Positions 1 through 6,043 are shown, numbered from the stretch's first letter. The stretch is DNA of 6,315 bases from Clostridia bacterium (GCA_017442025.1 JAFSBD010000222.1:1-6315), one strand, 5' to 3'. Numbers and translations: made by a program. The notes: generated by a model not told the origin, from the sequence alone.

Positions 1-817
1 GAATCCATTCGGCCTGGGTCAGCTCGCCGGTGCGGAACTTTTTATTATCTACCGCGCTATGGCTGGCCAGCAGGCGGTTGGCCAACTGCTCGTTACTCAT
101 TTCCAGCGAGAAGATAGCGACCGTTTTGCCCTTGAGGCCCACATTCTGGGCGATATTCAACGCCAGCGAGGTCTTACCCAAGCCGGGGCGGGCGGCCAGC
201 AAGATCAGGTCGCTCTTGCCAAAACCGGAAAGGACGCGGTCCAGATCCCGAAAATTGGTCTGCAACCCTGCAAAGGCCGCGCGGTCGCGGGCGATCTTGG
301 TAACATTATCAAAACTTTGGATCAATGCGGTGCGCAGCTCTACCATGGCGGTATTGCTCTGGCGGTCGCGGATCTCAAAGATCTTGGATTCGGCCAGATC
401 CAGAATATTCTGCACCTCATCACTGCCCGAATAGCAGGCCTCGGTGATCTCGTTGCAGGCGGCGATCAAACGGCGCAGGTTGGCTTTTTCAACAACGATC
501 TTGGCATAGGCCGTAACGTTCTTGACGCTGGGCACCGCCGAAGCCATATCATAAAGCAGTTGCTTGGCCTCATTCTCTTCATAGATGCCTGCCGCAACCA
601 CCTGATTTAAAACCGTAACAAAATCGATCTGCGCGCTGGAGGCATACATTTTTTCGATCTCACTATACACCCGACCGTATTTATCCACATAGAAATGCTC
701 GGGGCGCAAAATCGCCGCAAGATCCTCCATGCATTTATAGTCCACGATCAGCGAGCCGATGATGCTTTGCTCCGCTTCCAGGCTATGGGGAGTTCGCTTC
801 AAATCTTCAAATTCCAT
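1..817 (-). CDS. dnaB: Replicative DNA helicase DnaB, N-terminal part (runs off left edge)
   Basis: Hexameric helicase that unwinds the replication fork ahead of DNA polymerase III and recruits primase. 272 codons are visible, out of about 440-450 usual for the family, so the C-terminal half is outside the window. The N-terminal helical domain starts with the typical PHSLEAEQSIIGSLI stretch (residues 10-24). A linker leads into the RecA-like domain (from about residue 183), with the Walker A motif ARPGLGKTS at 209-217 and the conserved FSLEMSNEQL strand at 236-245. The start is the ATG at 817-815, 10 bases behind a strong GAGGAGG ribosome binding site. It is the last visible gene of the operon, 30 bases behind rplI, the order known from B. 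subtilis (rplI-dnaC). The reading frame is intact to the edge and nothing is odd. The identification is secure. Confidence 0.97.
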   Translation of the reverse strand, partial: MEFEDLKRTPHSLEAEQSIIGSLIVDYKCMEDLAAILRPEHFYVDKYGRVYSEIEKMYASSAQIDFVTVLNQVVAAGIYEENEAKQLLYDMASAVPSVKNVTAYAKIVVEKANLRRLIAACNEITEACYSGSDEVQNILDLAESKIFEIRDRQSNTAMVELRTALIQSFDNVTKIARDRAAFAGLQTNFRDLDRVLSGFGKSDLILLAARPGLGKTSLALNIAQNVGLKGKTVAIFSLEMSNEQLANRLLASHSAVDNKKFRTGELTQAEWI

Positions 818-827
818 TTATGAAGAT

Positions 828-834
828 CCTCCTC
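828..834 (-). promoter_or_regulatory. Ribosome binding site of dnaB
   Basis: GAGGAGG on the minus strand, 10 bases before the dnaB ATG. It lies in the only junction of the operon that is longer than a few bases (818-847). Because rplI and dnaB are not overlapping, dnaB can be started independently here. The spacer has no hairpin followed by a T-run, so no terminator separates the two genes. Confidence 0.85.
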
Positions 835-847
835 TTTTTTAAAAATC

Positions 848-1291
848 TTATTCCTTTTCCACCGAAACGTTGATCTTGGCGGCGATGCCGGTATAGAGTT
901 TGACCGTTACCGCATAGGTGCCGAAATTCTTGATGGTATCCACCACCAACTTTTTCTTATCCACCGCGATGCCGCTCTCCTTTTCGATCAAGGCCGCGAT
1001 CTCCTTGCCGGTGATGGCGCCGAAAAGCTTGCCGCTTTCGCCGCCCTTGGCTTTCAGAACAAAGGTCTTGCCTTCCAATTTGGCCTGATTTTCCTTTGCC
1101 GCCGCGGTATCGACATCGATCTTATGCTGGGCGGCCGCCGCCTTACCGGCGAAATCATTTTGAACCTGGGCAGTAACCTCGGTGGCGAGGCCCCGAGCGA
1201 TCAGAAAGTTTCTGGCGTATCCATCGGAAACGTTAACGGTATCGCCCTTCTTACCCTGGCCCTTCACATCCTGCAATAAAATTACTTTCAT
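848..1291 (-). CDS. rplI: 50S ribosomal protein L9
   Basis: Large-subunit protein that binds 23S rRNA near the L1 stalk and projects from the ribosome, helping to keep the reading frame. At 147 residues it has the normal family length. The N-terminal RNA-binding domain shows MKVILLQDVKGQGKKGD (1-17) and the signature GYARNFLIARGLA (24-36). A charged alanine- and lysine-rich connecting helix spans about 42-75. The C-terminal domain carries GKLFGAITGKEIA (87-99) and IKNFGTYAVTVKL (120-132). The ATG overlaps the gdpP stop in ATGA (1288-1291), and its ribosome binding site (AAGGAG at 1302-1307) is written inside the last codons of gdpP, so translation is coupled. Ends in TAA. Identification is secure. 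Confidence 0.98.
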   Translation of the reverse strand: MKVILLQDVKGQGKKGDTVNVSDGYARNFLIARGLATEVTAQVQNDFAGKAAAAQHKIDVDTAAAKENQAKLEGKTFVLKAKGGESGKLFGAITGKEIAALIEKESGIAVDKKKLVVDTIKNFGTYAVTVKLYTGIAAKINVSVEKE

Positions 1292-3285
1292 TCTTCCTTC
1301 TCTCCTTTTTCCTCTCGGCGGATCAGCTCCACCAATTTTTCACGAACCTCTTCCAAAGAGAGATCCTTTACCTGCGCACCGGCCGAGGCACGATGCCCGC
1401 CGCCGCCCAGCTCTTCCAGAATGGTCTGGACATTATAGGTTGAATCGCAACGGCCGGATATATGAACATATCCGCCCTCTTCATAAAGAACAAACGCGCC
1501 GGCGATATTCGCCACATTCAGCAGTTCGTCTGCCGCCTTGGCGGCAATGACCTTGATCCCATCGAAGGGCTCATCGTCCCAGGCCGCCACCGCAATATGG
1601 TCGGTTACCATCTCGACCTTACCGATCATCTCCATCTGCTTGCGATAGGATTGCATATCGTTTTTAAAGAAGCCGCGAATCTCCTGGGGATCTGCCCCCG
1701 CTTTGCGCAACGCGGCCGCCGCCTCAAAGGTGCGGGAGCCGGTGCGCTCGGTGAAGTTTTTAGTATCCAAAATGATACCTGCCAAAAGAGAGCGCGCCTC
1801 CACCTTATTGAGCTTGCAATTCTTAATATTCTCGGTCAGCTCGGTAACCATCTCGCTGGCCGAAGAAGCATTGGGTTCATGGAAGGAGACCACCGTTTCG
1901 GTAATGGCCCCGTCTACTGCGCGGCGGTGATGGTCGATGATGATCACCCGCTCAAACATTTTGAGCACCCGCTCGCTTTCGATATAATCGGTATCATGGG
2001 TATCCACAACGATCAGCAGAGCATCCTCCGCCATCGCTTTGGTCATATGGGAGATCTCCATCAGAATATCCCGATAATCGGTCTCCAGCAGCATATCCAG
2101 CATATCCTGGCAGAGGTTTGCCTGCAGATTATAGAGGATATGAGGCTTTTTACCCAGGGAAGATACGCATTTTGCAATTCCCACCGAAGCACCGATGCAA
2201 TCGAGATCGGCATATTTATGGCCCATGATATAAACATGCTCGGCCCGCTCGATCTGGGCTCGGATGGCATCCGCCATCAGCCGCACCTTTACCCGCTTGC
2301 GGCGGTTGCCGCTTTCGGAATTGCCGCCATAAAAATCATAGCGTTCCTTATCGGCATTGGTTACCGCCGCTTGGTCGCCGCCGCGGGAAAGGGCCAGCTC
2401 CAGCGCGCCGCGGGCGGCCTCATCGGCTTTCAGGATATCGCCATCCCCCAATCCAACGCCGATGGAAAGGGTGGCATGGAGGGCGTCCTCCAAGCGGATA
2501 TCCTTGATCTCGTTTAAGATCTTGAATTTGCTTTCGCGAAGCTTCTCATAATAACGCCGCTCGAAAAAGAGGATATACCGATCGTTTTCGGGCTTTTGCA
2601 AAAGACCGTTGACCATGCGGGATAGCTGGCGGATCCGCACATCCACACGGTTGAGAAAATTATTTTTCTGCACCGAAGAGATACTCTCAGGGATCTCATC
2701 GTAAGAATCCAGCAGGATATAGGCCACGCAAAGGGTATCGCCCCGCAGTTTATGGATCTGCTCATGGAGGGTATGGTTATCCATCCAATAGACCGCATAA
2801 AAATGGCCTTTCCCCTCTTCGCCCTGGCTCAAAATATAAACCGTATATTTTTTATCGGCGAAGGTAATATCATATTTTCCGCTCTGGTGCTTTTTGAGCT
2901 GATCAAAGGATAAATTCTTGCTGATCGCCCGCACCTTCTGCCCGAAAATATCCTGGATATTCCCATCATGCAGAATTTGATGAAAAAGGTCGTTATACCA
3001 GATGATCTCCCCCCGCTCATTGAGCAGGGTGATGGGCATGGGGAAGTTGGTGAGATTATCCCGCGTTGCCTCATCCAGATAAGAGGTGATATTCTGCAAA
3101 TAGGAATAAATATTCCGATTGCGTTTCTCTATATTCAGGATATTGAAGATTACATAAAAGACCGCAAAGGCCAGCTCCGCCAAGCCCAACCAGAGATTTA
3201 CCGTCATGGTAATCAGCGAAAAGACCGCCAACATACAATAGACAACGATCTCCAATCGGGAAAGATGGATCTTAAAGGATTTCAT
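1288..3285 (-). CDS. gdpP: c-di-AMP phosphodiesterase GdpP (YybT family)
   Basis: Membrane-bound enzyme that hydrolyses cyclic di-AMP to pApA and so sets osmotic, potassium and cell-wall homeostasis in Firmicutes. 665 residues matches the family (about 655-660). Two membrane helices lie at about 12-30 and 32-50. A PAS-like domain follows at about 75-170, then a degenerate GGDEF-like domain ending around SIGVGLGDGD (274-283), which lacks an intact GGDEF motif, as is normal here. The linker DFYGGNSESGNRRKRVKVR (317-335) is typical. The DHH catalytic domain shows HKYADLD (356-362; H356, D360, D362), VDTHDTD (427-433) and DHHRR (451-455). The DHHA1 domain carries GGGGHRASAG (627-636). All expected metal ligands seem present, so it should be active. 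ATG at 3285 with AAGGAG 7 bases upstream. It follows yybS and precedes rplI, the standard order. In this family the PAS can bind haem and the GGDEF remnant has weak ATPase activity; that is family knowledge, not seen here. Confidence 0.96.
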   Translation of the reverse strand: MKSFKIHLSRLEIVVYCMLAVFSLITMTVNLWLGLAELAFAVFYVIFNILNIEKRNRNIYSYLQNITSYLDEATRDNLTNFPMPITLLNERGEIIWYNDLFHQILHDGNIQDIFGQKVRAISKNLSFDQLKKHQSGKYDITFADKKYTVYILSQGEEGKGHFYAVYWMDNHTLHEQIHKLRGDTLCVAYILLDSYDEIPESISSVQKNNFLNRVDVRIRQLSRMVNGLLQKPENDRYILFFERRYYEKLRESKFKILNEIKDIRLEDALHATLSIGVGLGDGDILKADEAARGALELALSRGGDQAAVTNADKERYDFYGGNSESGNRRKRVKVRLMADAIRAQIERAEHVYIMGHKYADLDCIGASVGIAKCVSSLGKKPHILYNLQANLCQDMLDMLLETDYRDILMEISHMTKAMAEDALLIVVDTHDTDYIESERVLKMFERVIIIDHHRRAVDGAITETVVSFHEPNASSASEMVTELTENIKNCKLNKVEARSLLAGIILDTKNFTERTGSRTFEAAAALRKAGADPQEIRGFFKNDMQSYRKQMEMIGKVEMVTDHIAVAAWDDEPFDGIKVIAAKAADELLNVANIAGAFVLYEEGGYVHISGRCDSTYNVQTILEELGGGGHRASAGAQVKDLSLEEVREKLVELIRREEKGEKEE

Positions 3286-3288
3286 AAT

Positions 3289-4332
3289 TTAACTCCTTAT
3301 AAGGGATTTGGGGGCGGTAGCGATCCACCAACCCGCAAACAAAAGCAACATATACGGGCTCAAAACGATATTGCCCGATAAGGTATAGGATAAAAGGAAC
3401 AGCAGCCCGATCAACCCGCCCCGAAGGAGGCGCGGCCAATTCTTTTTCCGCAAAAAGCGGTGGAGGGTATAAAGGGCGGTAAAAACGTAAAAATAGCCGA
3501 AAAGATCAAAGGCCGCGGCAAGGGTGATCCCAAACGTTCCGCCGATAAACAGCGAAAAGATGTTGAGTAACATAAAGAGGAAGCTGATCCCCCGCCCGGG
3601 GATGAGGGTCGCCCAGCTTCCCAACCACCGCTCCTTTGCCGAAGGGCTTGCGGCGCGATCGGCCACCCAAACGCCGAAAAAGAATAAACCAAACAGCCCA
3701 TAGGCGATCATAACAATTATCTGGAAACTGACCTCATGGGAGACCTCCCGCAGCAGTTTGATGGATTGCTCGGCTTGCTCCATCACCTGGGGCAGTTGGT
3801 CGCCATAGATCGGCCGCAACTGCGCCTCCATCGAAGGGAGGGACTGGCGATGGATCGTCTCCACCAGATCGACCATTTTAAGGTAATAGACTCCGATCCG
3901 ATTGGTAATGGCCGAGAGATCCCAGCTCCCCAAATGGAGCCGCGCATAGCCCAGCGCACCTGCCAGCCAGATCCCGCCCGCAACAGGCAAGGCCGCCATG
4001 CAAAGCGGCTTGATCCGCGGAAAGTTGGGCCAAAAGAGGGATACCGCCAGCGGCGTTCCGCAGCAGAGCGCCCAGCCCAGCAGGGCGGTGCCGATATCGC
4101 AACCGCCAAGCCAGCAAAAGAGCAGGCCTGCCGCCATCGCGATCCAGGCAGGAACAGAGCCAACCATACGATAGCCTATCAGATATAAAGGCGGTGCGGC
4201 GATGGTCGCCGCCGCCAAAACCATGGTATAATTTATCGACCAGCCGCCCACCTGATAGGTATACCCCAGGTAGAACAGGATCAGCGATCCGATCCCCAAA
4301 AAGAGCCAGCCTTTTATCGATTCCCGTTTCAT
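3289..4332 (-). CDS. yybS: YybS-like multi-pass membrane protein (DUF2232)
   Basis: Integral membrane protein of unknown biochemical function. 347 residues, slightly longer than the roughly 310 of B. subtilis YybS. Hydrophobic stretches at about 8-24, 33-54, 60-77, 83-101, 107-129, 204-225, 247-264, 266-290, 303-319 and 323-340 suggest eight to ten membrane helices. A soluble, amphipathic segment (about 132-200) sits between the two membrane blocks. The C-terminal block begins with LIPGRGISFLFMLLN (243-257), resembling the DUF2232 pattern. The call rests mainly on this architecture plus its place directly before gdpP, where yybS sits in Firmicutes. No transporter signature or catalytic motif was recognised. 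The ATG overlaps the rpiB stop (ATGA, 4329-4332); its ribosome binding site is weak, so it probably depends on translation of rpiB. Its last codons contain the gdpP ribosome binding site. Confidence 0.85.
   Translation of the reverse strand: MKRESIKGWLFLGIGSLILFYLGYTYQVGGWSINYTMVLAAATIAAPPLYLIGYRMVGSVPAWIAMAAGLLFCWLGGCDIGTALLGWALCCGTPLAVSLFWPNFPRIKPLCMAALPVAGGIWLAGALGYARLHLGSWDLSAITNRIGVYYLKMVDLVETIHRQSLPSMEAQLRPIYGDQLPQVMEQAEQSIKLLREVSHEVSFQIIVMIAYGLFGLFFFGVWVADRAASPSAKERWLGSWATLIPGRGISFLFMLLNIFSLFIGGTFGITLAAAFDLFGYFYVFTALYTLHRFLRKKNWPRLLRGGLIGLLFLLSYTLSGNIVLSPYMLLLFAGWWIATAPKSLIRS
3293..3298 (-). promoter_or_regulatory. Ribosome binding site of gdpP inside the yybS 3' end
   Basis: AAGGAG on the minus strand, spanning the last codons of yybS (Leu-Ile-Arg-Ser-stop), 7 bases before the gdpP ATG. 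The yybS stop at 3289-3291 lies between this site and the gdpP start, so a ribosome ending yybS uncovers or reuses the site. It supports coupled expression of the two membrane proteins. Confidence 0.8.
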
Positions 4333-4781
4333 AATCCGCGTTCGTTTTCCTTCGCCATAATGGCGTTTACCCGCCGCTCATGGCGGCCGCCCGCCTCAAA
4401 TTCGGCGGAGAAATATTCTTCCACAATCTTCAGCCCCAGCTCAATGCCCAAAACGCGGGCACCCATGCAAAGGACATTACTGTTGTTATGCACCACCGTC
4501 ATCTTGGCGGAATAGCAATCGCTGCAGACCGAAGCGCGGATGCCCCGCACCTTATTGGCGGCCATGCTCATGCCGATGCCCGTACCGCAGACTAAAATAC
4601 CTTTATCGGCCTTGCCTGCCGATACCGTTTCCGCCACCAAAAAGGCGGCGTCGGTATAATCACAGCCGTCTGCCGTTCCGTCGTAGAGAATCTCATTTTC
4701 AATTCCCATGGCGGTGAGTTTTTCGCAAATCGCGGGGAGCCATTCGGTGCCCGCTTTATCGCAACCTAAAACAACCTTCAT
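4329..4781 (-). CDS. rpiB: RpiB/LacA/LacB-family sugar-phosphate isomerase (probable ribose 5-phosphate isomerase B)
   Basis: Likely interconverts ribose 5-phosphate and ribulose 5-phosphate in the pentose phosphate pathway, in the cytoplasm. 150 residues, the family's normal length (E. coli RpiB 149). The aligned landmarks are GCDKAG (6-11), the catalytic-loop ILVCGTGIGMSMAANKVRGI (62-81) with C65 and T67, H98 in VVHNNSNVL, and GGRHERRV (131-138), whose R133 and R137 match the phosphate-binding arginines. Two departures: K9 stands where RpiB proteins usually have His (GCDH), and the usual DYPD reads DYTD (41-44). Substrate could therefore differ, for example another aldose phosphate, so the family call is firm but the exact reaction is not. 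ATG overlaps the tsaB stop (ATGA, 4778-4781); AAGGAG at 4790-4795, 8 bases upstream. The gene contains no GATC site although the window is rich in them. Confidence 0.9.
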   Translation of the reverse strand: MKVVLGCDKAGTEWLPAICEKLTAMGIENEILYDGTADGCDYTDAAFLVAETVSAGKADKGILVCGTGIGMSMAANKVRGIRASVCSDCYSAKMTVVHNNSNVLCMGARVLGIELGLKIVEEYFSAEFEAGGRHERRVNAIMAKENERGL

Positions 4782-5464
4782 TTGCCTTGCTCCTTTTCTT
4801 TTCTTGCTTGATATTCCCGCTCGGCTTGGGAGAGCCGAAAATAGGCCGGCACCAGCCGCTCGGGCCGATCTGCTTCCAAAAAGCCTGCCGCATGGGCAAT
4901 ACTTTTACCAAGAATCTGATTTTTTTCGCTGAGGATGATTTGATCGCCATCGGCAAGCTCTGCCAACAGATAGGCGCCATCCCCCAAAAGAATGGCAGGA
5001 GCGTCCAGCCCGCGGATCAAATCCGCCGCTTCCTCTACCGCGCAAGCGCGGTCGGCGATCACCGCCGAGGGTCTTCCTTTTGCATCAAAGGCATAGCCCC
5101 CCATATAAACCTGCTTACAGCGCGCGTCCAACAGCGCAACGGCGATCCGCCCGCTCTCCCTTTCATTGCAGGCCAGCGCCATCAGCGTCGGCACCGCAAT
5201 GCAGGGGCGGTCCAAGGCCATCCCCTTCACCAGCGCGCTTCCGATCCGAAGGCCTGTAAAAGATCCGGGGCCGCTCGTTACCGCAAAGGCATCCACATCT
5301 GCCAAGGTACAGCCCGCCTTTTTGATGGTCTCATCCACTAAAGGCAGCAGCATCTGGCTATGGGTCAGCCCCGCATCGGCAAACCCTTCGGCCAAAACAG
5401 CCGCCCCTTCGGTGAGGGCAACGGCGGCGGTCTTGCCCGCGCTGTCTATACTAAGCAATTTCAT
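4778..5464 (-). CDS. tsaB: tRNA t6A biosynthesis protein TsaB
   Basis: Non-catalytic partner of TsaD in the complex that transfers threonylcarbamoyl to adenosine 37 of ANN-decoding tRNAs. 228 residues, normal for the family. It begins with the actin-like fold strand MKLLSIDSAG (1-10), followed by THSQMLLP (34-41), the hallmark TSGPGSFTGLRIG (63-75), LLDARCKQVY (111-120) and the C-terminal PAYFRLSQAE (206-215). An in-frame reading extends upstream to 5569 but that would be inside tsaE; the ATG at 5464 is chosen because the family starts here, it has GGAGAG at 5471-5476 six bases upstream, and it overlaps the tsaE stop in ATGA (5461-5464). In many bacteria tsaB is followed by rimI and tsaD; here rpiB follows directly, so TsaD must be encoded elsewhere. 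Confidence 0.96.
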   Translation of the reverse strand: MKLLSIDSAGKTAAVALTEGAAVLAEGFADAGLTHSQMLLPLVDETIKKAGCTLADVDAFAVTSGPGSFTGLRIGSALVKGMALDRPCIAVPTLMALACNERESGRIAVALLDARCKQVYMGGYAFDAKGRPSAVIADRACAVEEAADLIRGLDAPAILLGDGAYLLAELADGDQIILSEKNQILGKSIAHAAGFLEADRPERLVPAYFRLSQAEREYQARKEKEQGK

Positions 5465-5886
5465 TCTTTGCTCTCCAATCTGATGATCCGCTCCCCTTCC
5501 GCTTGGCCGTAGCTCAGCGCGATCCGCCAGGCATCCGGCGGCAAAAGGGATTCGATATTCTCGCTCCATTCGATCAGCAGCAGCCCGCCGCCCAGATAAT
5601 CATAATACCCGGTGCTGAACAGGCTATCCTCGCCATCCACCCGATACATATCGAAATGATAGATGGGAAAAGGGCCGCTATGATATTCATGCACCATCGC
5701 GAAGGTGGGGCTGGTAACCTCCTCGGTTACCCCCAGCGCCTCGCAAAGGGCGCGGCTGAAGGTGGTCTTGCCGGCGCCGAGATCCCCGAAATAGGCCAGC
5801 ACCTCCTGCCCCTTCAGCATCCCTGCGATCTCGCGGGCGGCCGCCCAAGTATCCGCAAGGCTATGGCAATGATAGGTTTTGATCAT
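5461..5886 (-). CDS. tsaE: tRNA t6A biosynthesis ATPase TsaE
   Basis: P-loop ATPase that works with TsaB and TsaD in the t6A cycle. From the ATG at 5886 it has 141 residues. Visible motifs: Walker A GDLGAGKTT (34-42), the switch-like SPTFAMVHEY (59-68), YHFDMYR (76-82) and IEWSENIESLLP (105-116), all in family order. The start is uncertain. An in-frame GTG at 5919 would add 11 residues (12 codons counting back to 5886), but its only ribosome binding site (AAAGGAG, 5921-5927) is one base away, too close; the ATG at 5886 gives a family-like N-terminus (MIKTYHCHSL) but has only an A-rich stretch in front and sits behind a hairpin. An in-frame TAA at 5926-5928 rules out anything longer. It is the first gene of the operon, about 85 bases behind the predicted transcription start. 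Confidence 0.94.
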   Translation of the reverse strand: MIKTYHCHSLADTWAAAREIAGMLKGQEVLAYFGDLGAGKTTFSRALCEALGVTEEVTSPTFAMVHEYHSGPFPIYHFDMYRVDGEDSLFSTGYYDYLGGGLLLIEWSENIESLLPPDAWRIALSYGQAEGERIIRLESKE

Positions 5887-5896
5887 ATCTTTTTTC

Positions 5897-5917
5897 GGCG
5901 GCAAAGAATGCGCCGCC
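5897..5917 (-). other. GC-rich hairpin between tsaE ribosome binding site and ATG
   Basis: Perfect 6-base-pair stem GGCGGC/GCCGCC with a 9-base loop, on the minus-strand transcript. It lies 3 bases after the AAAGGAG box and 10 bases before the ATG at 5886. No T-run follows on either strand, so it is not an intrinsic terminator. If tsaE starts at the ATG, folding of this stem would shorten the effective distance from ribosome binding site to start from 34 to about 13 bases. If it starts at the GTG (5919) the stem is just early coding sequence. Confidence 0.55.
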
Positions 5918-5920
5918 ACG

Positions 5921-5927
5921 CTCCTTT
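5921..5927 (-). promoter_or_regulatory. Ribosome binding site upstream of tsaE
   Basis: AAAGGAG on the minus strand, the only strong Shine-Dalgarno match before tsaE. Its spacing is awkward for both candidate starts: 1 base to the GTG at 5919 and 34 bases to the ATG at 5886. It also overlaps a small imperfect palindrome (CCTTTTAAAGG, 5924-5934) that could partly mask it. Confidence 0.6.
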
Positions 5928-5977
5928 AAAAGGCTGATTTTTCTAAAATATGCGCTAATACGCCATTGTGATTTTAT

Positions 5978-6006
5978 ATTATAGCATATATATTATATTA
6001 TTTCAA
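5978..6006 (-). promoter_or_regulatory. Sigma-A-type promoter of the tsaE-dnaB operon
   Basis: On the minus strand, -35 TTGAAA (6006-6001), a 17-base spacer and a perfect -10 TATAAT (5983-5978), preceded by TGC, which makes an extended -10 element. Predicted transcription start is near 5971, giving a leader of about 85 bases to the tsaE ATG. This is a near-consensus promoter, in keeping with constant strong expression of housekeeping genes. Confidence 0.85.
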
Positions 6007-6021
6007 GAAAATAACTTGAGA
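6001..6021. repeat. Inverted repeat built from the two divergent -35 boxes
   Basis: TTTCAAG (6001-6007) and CTTGAGA (6015-6021) are inverted copies matching at six of seven positions, around a 7-base AT spacer. The arms contain the -35 boxes of the two divergent promoters. The symmetry may simply arise from two similar -35 hexamers facing away from each other, but the arms extend one base beyond the hexamers, so a dimeric regulator site is possible. Confidence 0.45.
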
Positions 6022-6043
6022 TTTTCCAAAGAATTGGTATAAT
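6016..6043 (+). promoter_or_regulatory. Sigma-A-type promoter of the rodA-like gene
   Basis: -35 TTGAGA (6016-6021), 16-base spacer, perfect -10 TATAAT (6038-6043) preceded by TGG (extended -10). Predicted start of transcription is around 6050, leaving a leader of about 30 bases before the ATG at 6080. Only 9 bases separate its -35 from that of the opposing promoter, so RNA polymerase molecules at the two may interfere with each other. Confidence 0.85.

Noticed and set aside
59..610. Plus-strand open frame of 183 codons opposite dnaB
   Set aside because: Shadow of dnaB, whose motifs are in the other strand; no family resemblance.
818..847. Possible terminator between rplI and dnaB
   Set aside because: Only an A/T run without a stable stem; the stretch is the dnaB ribosome binding region.
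1462..2517. Long plus-strand open frame (351 codons) opposite gdpP
   Set aside because: It lies antisense to an unmistakable gdpP, has no ribosome binding site of note and resembles no family; its length follows from the biased codon use of the real gene.
5465..5569. N-terminal extension of TsaB by 35 residues
   Set aside because: It lies inside tsaE in another frame, is not like any TsaB N-terminus, and the ATG at 5464 has a good ribosome binding site and the ATGA overlap.
5897..5917. Hairpin read as an intrinsic terminator
   Set aside because: No T-run follows the stem on the plus or minus strand; on the minus strand it is followed by A residues.
5955..5966. Three-codon upstream reading frame (ATG GCG TAT TAG) in the tsaE leader
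   Set aside because: No ribosome binding site and too short to support as a leader peptide.
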